Source: Clonostachys chloroleuca | Lineage: Eukaryota > Ascomycota > Sordariomycetes > Hypocreales > Bionectriaceae | Length of the DNA: 64,000 bases | Reading direction: 5' to 3' | Assembly: GCA_037952775.1 (NCBI GenBank) | Contig: JBANAY010000004.1 | Location: forward strand, 1,860,001 to 1,924,000 | Shown: positions 12,288 through 24,131 of the stretch, one piece after another | Numbering within the stretch: the stretch's first letter is position 1 | Layout of the letters: each line of letters opens with the position of its first letter | Made by a program: the position numbers and the translations under genes | The notes under the pieces: generated by a model | The model's input: only the letters and a program-made list of their open reading frames with translations | Told to the model about the DNA's origin: nothing | Databases searched by the model: none

Positions 12288-13736
12288 TCATTGATTTCCA
12301 CTGGGAGTATACCGGCTTCGGAATGCCTGACTGATGCTGAAGCGGCTCCCAGCTCCGCGATTCATATGACTAGCCAATGCTTCCTCAAGCGCAGACTGCG
12401 TGACAGATGCATCTAATAAAATTGGTCAATAAATTGCAAGGAACAAAACAAAACATGCGGACCAGTGGTAAAGGAGAGGAGAAGCATACCGTCAAGATCA
12501 CTAAAGCTGCTGCCCATGCTAGGAGTGCCATCGCTGCCATCTCTAGAATACCCTTTACTACCAGGGCTTCTTCCCGCCAATTCAGCGGTTCTCCGAGGCG
12601 AAAGAGGACTTGGCTTCCCGTGTTCGAGTGATTTTTCCATCCCACCCCCGTTGCTGCCGAGCCAGCATCTGAATCGGATGTCTGTGAAGGTGAATGATGA
12701 ACCGGCTTCTTCCCCAAACTCTTGGGCGTTCGTTTGACTTTTTCTCTATTATCGCCCCGAAGTGTAGATGTCAGATCTTGAGCCGAGGTCTGATTTTTGT
12801 TCGAACTTGGCCATGGCTGGAATGCAGGTTCTGATTCCTCTTCCTCGTCATCAGCATAGTCGGTAGAATTATCCTGCTGCTGGAAGCGAGGCGGTCGACG
12901 GATGATCCGGGACTGCGCTGGACTGGATTCGTCGTCCGATGTCAATGTGGAATCGGATTCAGCTGGGCCAGGGGATGGCGGGCTTTCGGGATCGGGGTCG
13001 GGTGTTGATGTGATGGGCAACGAAGAGAGCCTCCTCCTCCCACTTTGTTCGGCAGGCCTACCCAAAGGATTAGGCTTCCCTAGCCTAGGTGATGATGAGC
13101 CACCTGCATCTCTAAGGACAGCGGTGCTAGTTGATGGGTTTCGAGATATGATCGGCCGTATCGATGCGTTGAGGGGTGTACCAGCTCCGCTGCCGCCAGC
13201 TCGGACCGTCAGGGAGTTTCGCCGTAATGATCGAAAGCCAGCTGATTCAGAGCCAGGAACCGGTGATGGCGCACTCGATCCGACTTTAGCTGCCGCGGTC
13301 GCCTTACGGACTTGAGCACGTACTTGGGATGCATGTCGTTCAGTAATATAGGCAACCTGTCGCAAAAGAAAGTCCACGGGGACATCGAATGTCTCCGCTC
13401 TGGGTTATGTCAGTCGATCGAACGGGTTTGGTCAATGAACGAAGGGGCCTACACTTGATTCCCTATAGAGTAAGATTGGTTAACTTTCCATTAGGCTTGG
13501 TTCAATGGGGAGCTTAATTGTGAGAGGACCTACAATCAATTTCCGTCCGCGCAGCGCCAGATAGTATCTTCCACAGCGCCTCATCCTTTCCAGAATCCCA
13601 ATTAACCTGCTCTGGAAGTCAGTTCGGCTCGCACATGCAGATAAAGCATCACGGTCAGGTGTACCTGTGGGGGATCAACGAAGTCACCTCTCGGAATAGG
13701 CACCCGCACCCATATTGTATATGTTGGATCCGCCAT
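12288..13736 (-). CDS. ATG29: Autophagy protein Atg29 (apparent 1-base frameshift)
   Basis: Five exons: 13736..13665, 13606..13534, 13462..13453, 13399..12490, 12412..12288. The N-terminus YTIWVRVPIPRGDFVDPPQ, then EALWKILSGAARTEID, then FDVPVDFLLRQVAY is the conserved Atg29 domain. Atg29 joins Atg17 and Atg31 at the phagophore assembly site to scaffold the Atg1 complex. Exon 3 is a 10-nt micro-exon that completes the WNQVAETF reading. The middle is Ser/Pro-rich and disordered. The conserved tail (DASVTQSALEEALASHM) is encoded by exon 5 but lies one base out of frame with the main part of exon 4. The shift maps to a C5 run at about 12644–12648 (+ strand). One missing base repairs all phases, so it is either a sequencing error or a genuine recent break. 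Confidence 0.87.
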
Positions 13737-14287
13737 CGATGCTTCGAAGCTACCGGAAACGTTGGGCGTCAGAACCCCAAAGCGCAGCACAGGTGAGATG
13801 GAAAGTGCAAAAGAATGGAAGTGGGAAGATGACGGACGGGACGTTTAGCTCACAGAGAGCTACCCACAACCGACAGGCTGCAGTCAGTCATGCGGCGTGG
13901 GTCTGGGGCTGATCATCCTATCGATAAGGTCCCGCATTAGCGCGGCAGGGACCTGGATGGTTGATGGATCCCACGTGTCAAAGCAGTCAGGGACGAACCA
14001 TTCATAAACACCCAAACCAACACCTTCCATGCCTAGCCTCCTGTACGCTGGATATCTTGACATCAGCTCGCGGGGTGTTCCTGAGATTGCTCGGAGTTCG
14101 AATCCTGTGACCCCATGGACAGTCAAGGCCAATTGGGTCGTCAGTTCTCTTGGCTTTCATTACTCCTCCCAGACCAAGCCAACCTCCGTAGTTCTCTTTC
14201 ATCTCAAGTTGAATCAACATTTGCTCTCTTTGATCTCCTAGCTTCATCTTTTCATCCATGTTTTATCTACTTGATCTTGCCAATTTC
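13737..14287. other. ATG29 promoter and dihydroorotase 3' flank
   Basis: A minus-strand frame of 82 codons (13884–14132) contains ordinary-looking protein text but no motif I recognise and no supporting splice partner. I leave it unassigned. Confidence 0.35.
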
Positions 14288-15975
14288 TCAAACCCATGTT
14301 AGGCTAAACACCTCCGCGCCTTCCCGAGAAATACCAACCTCAGTGGCGCCGTCCGCGCTCGCCACGCTGGGAGGGATCTTCTCCCCCTTTCTCTCAAGCA
14401 CGATTCTTCTGCCTGAAGTCTCAGGAAGCTTGTAGAACTTGCGTCCGTTGCGGCTCAGGAATCCCTCCAGCTTCTCTTGGGTAATCTCCCCCTCCTTGAT
14501 CACGCCGCGCTCGATGGCCTCCTCGAGCGCAAGCAGGACCAATTGCACAACGTACGGCTGTGTGAAGACACCTGCAGGAGCCTTGCCTTGAGCAGCAGAT
14601 TTCTTGGTCTGGAGTAGATGGGGCGCGCTGTCGCTTCCACTACGAAAGTTTAAGGTCAGAATTGCGACATGTCTGTCCATTCACGAGGGAACTCACAAGA
14701 AGAACTTGTTTTCGCCGCTTGCAATGGCCCTCAGGAGGGCATCCCTATCTGTGGGCTTCTTGGGAATAGGTTTGCAGAACGCAAATGGGTCGCAGCAGGC
14801 TTCGGCGGAAGTGAGATAAAGATGATGGGCCGTGATGGTGGCTACGTGCCCCAATGACATCAGCAACTTGGTTACAAAAAACGAATACGAACGACGGAAT
14901 GAGTCAACCCATACCGCCAACAGTTGGTCCGCAGGCGCGAACAGCTTCGACTGCTGCTGCAGTAGTACAATGCTCAAGCTAAGAAGTACGAAGTGTTAGT
15001 GCATCCTCCTCAGACGCGGCTGGGGGGAAGGGGCACACGCACGACAATGCGGAGCTTTGGGAAGCTTTCATGGAGCTTCTTCAACGTGGGGAGGAATGCC
15101 TCTTCCAGAGTTGTATCTGGAGGTGCGAGCGACTCCAGCACCTCGCCATGGAGGTTCAAGACTATATCATGCTCCTCCATAGCAGCAAAGGTTGGGTAGA
15201 AAGCTTCAATGTTGGCCACTCCGTTATCGGAATTTGTCGTGACACCTTATCCAGTATTAGTTGGCTCAAGCTACAGATATTCATGGCAGTAATGGATGCC
15301 GACTCACCTTGGGGGTAGAGTTTCACACCGCTAACTCCTGCCGCTGCTGCCTGAGCGATGACCTCTGGGGTAACAGAAGGGTGAAGCTATAAGGAGAGGG
15401 TAGAGGGTAAGACAACGGCAAAATCCCATAGAATCTACGAAGAGTAGGTTGCAACGCACGAAGAGAGACATGAGGAAGTGGACATCCTTGGTAATTGCTT
15501 GCAGCTTGGACTGATATTCCAAAACCTACTGACCGTCAGATTCACATTGATACATCAAAGGGTATGCTCACGGCTCGTGAAGAGGGTCACCCCCGCTATC
15601 CATACATACCTTGTCAACAGCGGTCAAAGGAGGCACCTGCAAGTTGTTTCAGTGTATTAGTATGATATTGTTGGTTGGGGATCGGGTCCACCCCCGGAAA
15701 ACCCCACGCCATCCATTACATGGACGAGCGAATAGCCAATCTATCGTCGTTGGGCCTCAAGTTCACATACAAGGTTAGGCATTCTATCAAGAAATATTTG
15801 GTTAGCAAACTTGATATTGCATCGGGCAATTGGGTTGATAGGCTTCGTACACGAAGGCTGTGTCGACTCCTCCCTGGCGCACAGTCGGCACCACCAAGTC
15901 CATAAGCTCGCCCTGTCGCAAGTGGACATGCATGTCTGCCGCGGCGGGCAGCTCAAGGCGCTGAATGTTCTTCAT
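14288..15975 (-). CDS. URA4: Dihydroorotase (pyrimidine biosynthesis)
   Basis: Nine exons: 15975..15851, 15783..15771, 15636..15610, 15525..15460, 15386..15308, 15245..15043, 14978..14915, 14841..14697, 14639..14288; 357 aa, in frame. This is the PyrC-type homodimeric zinc hydrolase converting carbamoyl-aspartate to dihydroorotate. Visible catalytic parts are the HxH in DMHVHLRQGE, the carbamylated lysine in GVKLYPQG, metal-binding His in LNLHGE, LEHCTT and ITAHHLYL, and Asp in FGSDSAPH. Two exons are tiny (13 and 27 nt). Exon 4 follows a tandem CAGTAG acceptor whose first AG would place a stop codon directly in the message. Length matches the family. Confidence 0.95.
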
Positions 15976-17205
15976 CTTTGCGGAGAAGGGCGCTCGTCTC
16001 AGTAAGTGCAATTGGTATGACCTTTTGTCCGGGGTAAACAGCTCTTGAAGAGGGATCGATAAGAGGGTGAGAGTCTAATAAAGATTTTACTCTACGCCCC
16101 TCAAAAATTCAGTGAGCCAATGACCAACCAACCAGCGAAGCTTGACCCACTGCACCGGGTGCATCTTCGAAACTCTCAACGTATTCATTGATTTAACGAC
16201 GTTTCTCTTTCATACGTCCAGAAGATATCAATTGATTGGTCCTTAATGAAGCTCGGCATGGATACGGAGACATGGGAGGGACTCGCATAAGATCTTCAGT
16301 TACAAAGCAATGATCTGGCGATCTGGCGTCTATATCGAAAACATGTCTGTCAACAACGGAAATGGTCTCAATCGAAATGATGGCCACTGGTAGGTGGATA
16401 GATGGCTGCAGAACGTAAGGTATGCCCTGCAATGGGAGCAAATTCCACGCTGCTGACTGACAATAATAGACCAACTGATTGCTCGATTGAATGACTGGGC
16501 TGCTCCTACTGGAGGCTTGATTACGTCAAGCACCGGACAAGCTGTATTACAGTGGAGGAGTCAGTTTTGGGCAGGCGGCAATCGGTATGGTCCCCTGCTG
16601 CTGCCCATGGGCCAAGAGCCTTAGCGGTGCCCCTCCTTCTGATTCTGTAAAGTTTGCAGGCAGCCCCGCCGCCAGAAACCAAGGGTGAGCGCTATGGGAT
16701 GGGTTATTTCATCATGGCTCGCGAGTGACTTCCATCAGTAGGCGGGGCTGGTATCTTCCCCCGACCCCGCCAACGCCCAGCAGCGACTCCAGGACACGAA
16801 TCATTCTACTGCTCAGACTTCGTGGAGGGCTCATGGAATGGGGTGAAGAGAAAAACAGAGAAACGATCAAACCCTCGACCACTTCCCAGCAGACGGCCCG
16901 GAGCGCTCCCATCCGCAAGACCCTCCTCCATCCCATCAGACCCCAGGCCAGGTGCAGTTGTGCCGTGTCGTGCCGCTGATCCACCCGTGCGCGACGGGCC
17001 AAACCAGGTCTCCCCATTCTTGATTGATATCATCTGCCTGCTAGGCCCAAAGAAACTTCCAGCCAATACCGAAGCTTCCATACTGGACACCCAGGCACTG
17101 CCTAACTGGATTCCCGCCTCTCCCCTACCTCGCCTTCTGCCGTCTCTCTGCGCGTGCTGCTGTCGCAACCACCTTCAGAGCTTGCCGTAGTCCCCACGCA
17201 ACACC
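15976..17205. other. Divergent intergenic region, dihydroorotase / DUF255 gene
   Basis: About 1.2 kb separating two divergent genes. Only short frames without recognisable content. Both promoters should lie here; no specific site is assigned. Confidence 0.45.
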
Positions 17206-19522
17206 ATGCTGGGCGCTTCCGAGCTCACGGCTTCGGCCAAGGCCTTGGGTCCCATCTCCGGGGAGGGTGCTGCCCCAAGTGCCGAGCACCTCGCCCCCCT
17301 CCAGAACCGCACCTCCGAGGGTACAAGCCCCTTCGTCAAGGGCTTTGTCGACAGCCCTGTGGCCTGGCAACCTCTCGACAATGCCAGTATTGAGCGAGCC
17401 AGAAGAGAGCACAAGCTCATCTTCATGCACATCGGCTACCTAGCCTGCCACCGTGAGTTCGGACCAATGCCGTATCCCCGCCACCTTCCTGCTAACAAAC
17501 ACTTCTCCCCAGACTGCCGCCTGATGGCACAGGAGTCCTTCTCGAACCCCGACTGCGCGGCTCTTCTCAATGAGTACTTTATCCCCATTGTTATCGACCG
17601 CGACGAGCGTCCCGACCTCGATTCCATCTATATGAACTATGTCCAGGCCGTCAGCAGCTCGGGAGGCTGGCCCTTGAACTTATTTCTTACTGCAAACTTG
17701 GAACCTGTTTTTGGAGGCACATATTGGCCCGGCTCAGGTTCTGCCACAACCCGCGGTGATACTGTCAGGGACAGAGACGATGAGGTTCTCGACTTTGTAA
17801 GCGTTATCAAGAAAGTTCAGCAGATCTGGCGGGACCAAGAAGCGCGCTGCCAGAAGGAGGCAACCGAGGTCGTGGCTCAACTACGAGACTTTGCTGCAGA
17901 AGGAACCCTTGGCACCCGGAGCTTGGGTGGCTCTCATGCCATCGCGCCGCAGACTACAAGCAATGCATCCGCTGCTGTCTTCCATATTGGCCGGAAGGAG
18001 GGGATCGTGGCCAGTGAGCTTGATATCGATCAGGTCGAGGAGGCTTTTACCCACATTGCTGGCACGTTTGACCCCGTGTATGCGGGCTTCGGCCTCGCAC
18101 CCAAGTTCCACACCCCTCCCAAGCTGGCTTTCTTACTGCGACTACCGGGTCTAGCATCTCCCGTTCAGGATGTAGTTGGCTACCCCGATACTCAGCAGGC
18201 CCGAAACATGGCTCTCGACACCTTGCGACAAATTGCAAGCAGCGCTCTTCGCGATCACGTCGGCCGAACAGGTTTCGCGAGATGTTCCGTCACTCCAGAC
18301 TGGAGCATTCCCAACTTCGAGAAGCTTGTCGTCGATAATGCCTTGCTGCTAACCCTGTATCTGGAAGCATGGCTGTATGTCTCAGGAAAGGAAGACGGCG
18401 AGTTCTTCAACACCGTGCTTGAGCTGGCTGACTACTTGACTTCGCCCCCTATTGCCCTCCCCAACGGGGGTATCGCCTCCAGCGAGGCTGCAGACTCCTA
18501 TCAGAAGCGAGGCGACAAGGATATGCAGGAGGGTGCCTACTACCTGTGGACTCGCCGAGAGTTCGACTCTGCTATCAATGCGGACAAGCAGGTCTGCGAG
18601 GTGGCGGCAGCATACTACAACGTTCTTGAGGATGGAAATGTTGACGAACATCACGACCCCAATGACAACTTTATCAACAGGAACATCCTCCGAATTCGCA
18701 GATCACCGGAAGATTTGGGTAAGCAGTTCAATCTCCCTGTTGAGACGGTCGCCGAATTTATCAAGAGTGCCACGTCTGCCCTCAAGGAGAAGCGCGATAA
18801 GGAGCGTATAAGACCCGAGATCGATGACAAGGTCGTCACTGGATTCAATGGTCTAGCTATCTCATCACTGGCAAGAACCGGTGGCGCGCTCAAGTCTATA
18901 CGGCCGGACCTAGCCGAAAGGTACCTTGGTGTGGCCAAGAAGACGGCTGCTTTTATTCAGGAACAGCTATGGGATGGAAAGGTGCTCTACAGGATATGGA
19001 AGGACAGAAGATCCACCACGGAAGCGTTCGCTGATGACTACGCCTATGTCATCTTCGGTCTAGTCGATCTCTTCGATGCTACCGGCGACGAGAGCCTCCT
19101 CGAGTTTGCTGATGTTCTTCAGAGTAAGTCATCCTTCGGGAGTGAAAAAAGTGTTTAGTCAGAATCATCTAACCATGGCGGCAGAAACCCAAATCTCGCT
19201 CTTCTATGATCCTGTTGGCGCCTTCTATTACACAACTCCTTCCTCTCCTCACACAATTATTAGGCTCAAGGACGGCATGGATACTTCCCTTCCTTCCACT
19301 AATTCCGTTTCTGTTACCAATTTGTTTCGCCTCGGTGACTTACTCGCGGACGACAAATATACAGCCCTCGCAAGAGAGACAGTCGGTGCATTCGAGGCCG
19401 AGATCCTGCAGCACCCTTGGCTGTTCCCCGGTCTGCTGCTGGGTGTCGTGACCGCCAGGCTGGGCGTCGAGAAGAGTGGCCGCGAAGTGAAGTACAAGGA
19501 TACGAGGACCAAGGCCGCATGA
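17206..19522 (+). CDS. DUF255 thioredoxin-like protein (SPATA20/YyaL family)
   Basis: Model join(17206..17452,17513..19123,19185..19522), 731 aa, phases consistent. The N-terminal third is a thioredoxin-like DUF255 domain. Splicing out intron 1 restores the CHHC motif (C81–C84) followed by RLMAQESF, as in the CHWCHVM…ESF signature of the family, then ERPDLD and SSGGWPLN. The C-terminal two thirds resemble an (alpha/alpha) barrel of the N-acylglucosamine-2-epimerase type (GGIASSEAADS, EGAYYLWTRREFD, KVVTGFNGLAI). The biochemical role of the family is unsettled. No clear signal peptide or membrane span. Confidence 0.92.
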
Positions 19523-20162
19523 GTTGATTCAAATGTGTTCTTTTTCTTACCACTTGCATTATTCTTAGATGGGGAGTTCCAGGGGAAGAGTATTGATTTC
19601 CATCTGTTTTCACCCAAGGTGGCACTTTTTTGTCCATTCTTATCTTTTTTACCATCCATGATGACTTACGCACCTGCCCTCTTTCATGCCATGAAATGAA
19701 AATAAATACAGAAACTATCAAACATGTGCCACTCACTCGAGCTATTTGCATTACGATCATCATACCCACGGTCAGCTCTGTATATGAATCCAGCCTTATT
19801 CAATTTTTTTCAGCTCGGCTTCTATCTATGTACGGGTAAAATGTATCAACCTTTTTTTAAAAAAAGAAGTATCTCGTCAAGGGGTATCTATTCTACAGCG
19901 ACCCCTGCCTCATCCCTCTCCCAAACCTCCACTGTTCATCTCTCAACAATGCATAGGTACAATTTCTAATTTGTTTCTCAGAGGGTAAATCACCCGCTCA
20001 GCTCCCTTGTCCTGGGCTATATCCTCAAGTACAAGTATGGTTACTAATGCTGAGGGGCCATAAGAGGTCAGGGGCAGAAGCCGTGATATGCCGGCGCTTG
20101 GAAGTGAAAGAAAGATAGGAAGGTTAGGTTTTTTGGGGAAAATAATAGGTGCGGGTGCAAGG
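19523..20162. other. Convergent 3' region
   Basis: About 640 AT-leaning bases between the DUF255 gene (+) and the dynein light intermediate chain gene (-), with several T-runs that may serve 3'-end formation. No gene seen. Confidence 0.4.
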
Positions 20163-22037
20163 TTAATTTCGTGTGCTGGCCGTCTTTTCGCGGTTGATCA
20201 GGCCGTTGAAGAAGCTCTGGAGCTGTTCGTTGTCGTATTTCTCCGTGACGTTGGGTTGGGCAGGTTCCGACTCGACAGACTCCTCGTCCTGGTCTGCCTC
20301 GGGTGCATCGGTGTCGATTCGGTCCTGAAGGTGATTTAGCCTGGGTTTTTTTATTAGCTGGGGTGGAGGGAGCAGTGCATACCTTGAGGCGTCTCAGCAT
20401 ATCGTCTGCGTCGACCTGGATGCCTCCCACGTTGAATTGCACGGGGCCGATATGGTCACTGACGGCCTCTCTCTCTGGGACACGGCCCGTAGCCAGGAGA
20501 ATGTCGAAGTTGGAAATCTTCTCGGGTTGTGTCTTGGCCTTGAAGGCTTCGAGGATCTTCAGCTGAGACTCGAGGTATACCTGCGGCTCGTCGCTGTGGA
20601 TGTTGACGTTGTTGCCGCCGTTCATGGCGTGTTCTACGACAGACAGACCACCACTATCAAACTCCTGGCACCAATCCTCGTATCGGGCGATGGCACTGTC
20701 AGTCTGTAAAGGTTCCGCGGTTTCTTCCTGGGCTTTTCGGTTCTCCTCGAGTATTTCCAAGGTCAGGGGCTCCTCGCCAAAGCGTCCCTCAATGTCCTCG
20801 AACCAGGCTTGAGACACTGCCTCAACGTCAAATGCAGCTACCAACACCCGAATCTTGCCCCAGGAGTCCCAATTAGGAGGGACCACGATCTTGTCGCGAT
20901 CAATAACATTGTGTTTGAGAGGTTGACGTTTTAAAAGTGAGGTGATTCCCAGTGTAGAATGCACAAGAGTGGGGAGCTGTGAGACGGAGTTCTGAGATGT
21001 GTAGATTAGAGAAGCACCATCTAGAAGACATGGTTAGCTACTTTGCAACGGGGCAGGGGATCGTATCTGTCTCACGTCTGAGAAGCACTGTTCGCAGGTA
21101 CTGGAGGACAGTGTCAAAGTCCGGCTCCTTCCAGCCCTGGTTTTTCTCCAGCAATTCCATTCTTTGAGACTTCACGGCGTCAGTACAGAAATGATCAGCA
21201 CGCCACCAGGACCACGGAACTTACATTCTGGCAGACGACACAGAGCGGCAGGCCCAAGGGGTCCGTCCACTCACCAGGCCCCTGTGGAAGAGCGGTGTCT
21301 GCTTCTCCTGCTGCGCCTGCTGCTGAGGGAGTCCCGTCTAGATTTGTAGAGCCTCCGCTTCTGCCTCTCTGCTTCCAGGCCTCGACTTGCTCTTCCATTT
21401 CGGCATGCTCCTTGTCTCCTAGTTTCTGGAGGACAATCCTGAACAAGCTGATCCAGCGACGGATCTGGCGCAGCCACATGTGAGGCTCGGCCCAATCGAG
21501 AAGAATCACCAGCGCGGTATTAGGTATAGATTCGGGGGTTAATAGAGGAGCAACAAGAGTTGAAAATTCGCTAGAAGGTTGAGATAGAAGGTATAAGGAC
21601 ACGCGCGCCAGGGTGTCTAGAGTTACCCAGTCAGCATAGATCTGCCGTAGCCGGGTCGAATCGCTACTCACCGTCCTGGTCGGCGTCAAGGACATCGTAG
21701 TACGTGTATCCGAGCGCAAAGTTGTTGGCGACTGGAGGGATCTTACTCCGGTCCAGATTACGTCTCGACTCGGGGCTCGATAGGGACTCAAGGAAGTCTC
21801 GCTGTGATTCTGGTGTTCCTCCTATCATGAACCGGTCAGTACCCGAGCGTGTTTGCTATCTTAACCCAATGGATATGTCGTACCTAGGACCAGTAGATTC
21901 TTCTCTGGAAGTCTTTTGCCGCTTGCGACAGACTCCAGCATTGACGTCCAAAGGTTCTTTTTCTGTTCGCCATTTCGTCCCTCCGTCTCCCCTGACCCAG
22001 CCGTATGGGTCGACATTCGGTTTGCGTTCGCAGTCAT
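20163..22037 (-). CDS. Cytoplasmic dynein 1 light intermediate chain
   Basis: Six exons: 22037..21884, 21821..21672, 21616..21225, 21169..21076, 21020..20383, 20324..20163; 529 aa, phases consistent. The N-terminal half is the degenerate Ras-like domain of fungal DLICs (KNLLVLGGTPESQRDFLESL, a P-loop without the GKS/T lysine; ALVILLDWAEPHMWLRQI; GASLIYTSQNS). The C-terminal half is acidic and disordered and ends in NEQLQSFFNGLINR, the conserved C-terminal effector helix that links dynein to adaptors. The last intron must be removed to reach that helix; reading through gives a false Arg/Pro-rich tail. Role: cargo linkage for the minus-end microtubule motor, nuclear and endosome transport. Confidence 0.93.
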
Positions 22038-22990
22038 GGGCACTCCTCTGACCTTGTGGCCCACTGCGTATCTCCGTAAAAAATACTGTGGAAAAAAGTA
22101 ACACCTCCCTTCTTCGAAATCAAAGCATAGGTTGCTGCAACAGCGCAAGGACGCTGGAGACACAATCCAGGGGGAGCTCGTCACCGTCGTTGATCGTCGT
22201 AGCCTAGGGAATGGGCGGATTCATGGCGTTGGGCAGGTTATCAAGGGCCCGCAGGATCGAAATCGCCAAAAGGAAGAGGGGCAGGATAATTAATTCGGCT
22301 GGTGGACCAGGAAGCCAGTGTTGATGATCTATCCCAGCGTGACGACTATGCTTGTGTCGCGTCGGGCCGGGAAATGACCCGCCGCATGAAATCCAATCGA
22401 TGCGCTGGCGGCAAGCTGCTAATCAAGATGCCCTCCCTTTCACCTACCCGGCACTGTATGCCGTATATAGGATTGCTCTCACGCCTTACTTCGGAATTCA
22501 TTGTGTAGAGTTCATTAATCTTTCCTGTGAGAATTTGATCGGTACTACTGCCTAGTTGGAATATTGGTAGTTTGAAGAGATGCGTTCACGTATGGGTTCG
22601 CGTATTTTATACTTCAGTCAACACTTGGTGCCACTGCAGAAGTTGGTCTCATGATTAGGATTCCTCCTCGAGATCTATCTTAGGGTTGTCTTTACGACAG
22701 CCTCGCTGTACTTAATATAGCAGGGGATCTACGTATTTGTTCGAAATACCAGTTCTACTTATCGAGATTGAGCCAAGTAGTAGTAACTTTTATTCCAATG
22801 AAAAAAAATCACAAGTAAGGTTCTGGGTAGATATGCATGTTCGGAGAATATTGCAGCAGCTGTTAAGCTCAGCTCTTATAGCACCGATAAGATAAGATAA
22901 GCCGACTTAGAAAAAACACCACTGACGAAATAGGCATCCCATCTTCAACGTTCCCCTGCTTAGCGAAGCAAGCCAGCATCGTGACCAAAG
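22038..22990. other. Divergent promoter region, dynein chain / Ist3
   Basis: About 950 bases between divergent start codons. No recognisable gene. The part nearest the Ist3 start is AT-rich. Confidence 0.45.
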
Positions 22991-24006
22991 ATGAACCAGA
23001 TTCGCGCCATCCAGGCGCTGAACAAGAAGGAGATTGAGAATGGAATGTAGGTTTACTATTATGGCCCCCTATCAAATCCAGGCACTCACTAACGCGACGC
23101 AGTTCGCCCGACGCCTCTTGGCACGTCGATTATCGCGACACGGCTTATGTCTACTTTGGCGGTCTGCCATACGAACTTTCCGAAGGAGACGTGATTACGA
23201 TTTTTTCACAGTTTGGCGAACCGGTATTCCTCAAACTCGTGCGCGACAAGGAAACGGGAAAGTCAAAGGGTTTCGGGTGGCTCAAGTATGAGGACCAGCG
23301 CAGCACAGACTTGGCTGTTGATAACCTGGGAGGCGCAGAGGTTGCTGGGCGCTTGCTCCGTGTTGACCATGCGAGATACAAGGCACGCGATGATGAAGAC
23401 CCTGAAGAGTTCAAAGTTGGATGGGAGGATATCATGCGAAAGGAGGGAAAGCAGGTGTCTGAGGATGAGAGCAGCGAGGACGAGAAAGAGAAACGACCAG
23501 TGTTGCCACAAGAGAGGGAGCTTGCGCTTTTGATCCGGGATCACGATGACGATGACCCGATGAAGGGTTTCCTGATCGAAGAGAAGAAGAAGGAAATTGA
23601 AGAGGCGCGCACCAAGGCCGACAATAAGAAAGAGCACAAGCATCGACACCGGCACCACCACTCACACAGGTCCAAGCGGGATGAAAAATCAGATGGAAGG
23701 CGGGATGAGAGGCGGCATGGAGAGTCAAGGAGATCACGACGAGATGATTCACAAGAAGATGGGGCTCGACATCACCGTGATAGAGATTCCAACCGACATA
23801 AAGCCCGGGACGATTCGAGGAGTGGGAAGCGAAGGCGAAGACATGAAGACGAGGATGAGGATCGTGAGCGACGACGACGGCATTATTCCCGTGAACGCTC
23901 TGACGAGCCGCGACACAGGAGTCGGAGAGATGACAGGGACGAGGACCGGCAAAGAAAGCCAAGAGAAAGAAGTAGGAGCCGATCTCCACGGCCGTATGAC
24001 GACTAA
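22991..24006 (+). CDS. IST3: Ist3/Snu17 (RBMX2) spliceosomal RRM protein
   Basis: Model join(22991..23046,23103..24006), 319 aa. The first exon encodes MNQIRAIQALNKKE, and the phase-2 intron has a CACTAAC branch. A single RRM spans about residues 34–115 with RNP2 VYFGGL (35–40) and RNP1 KGFGWLKY (74–81). It is preceded by SWHVDYRDTAYVYFGG, the hallmark of the Ist3/RBMX2 family. After an acidic linker the C-terminal 130 residues are a dense Arg/Asp/Ser/His tail typical of metazoan-like splicing factors and much longer than in yeast. In yeast, Ist3 with Bud13 and Pml1 forms the RES complex, which retains unspliced pre-mRNA and supports splicing. Its 3' end lies 125 bases from the convergent Hsv2 gene. 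Confidence 0.93.
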
Positions 24007-24131
24007 GCGATTCTGTCATCTAATCAAAATTGAGACCACCACAAATGTATCAATAATCCAGACCTGACTCCGAACGCCAATGGATTCCCTCTTTGTATAT
24101 TGCGCTGCACATGGGGGTTCCTTCCACCTCA

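Noticed and set aside
14090..14116. GTTCGAATCCTG word resembling a tRNA T-arm
   Set aside because: The flanking five-base stems do not pair, and no acceptor stem or anticodon arm fits upstream.
13884..14132. 82-codon minus-strand frame between ATG29 and dihydroorotase
   Set aside because: No recognised motif, no clear start context or splice partner. Left as unassigned spacer.
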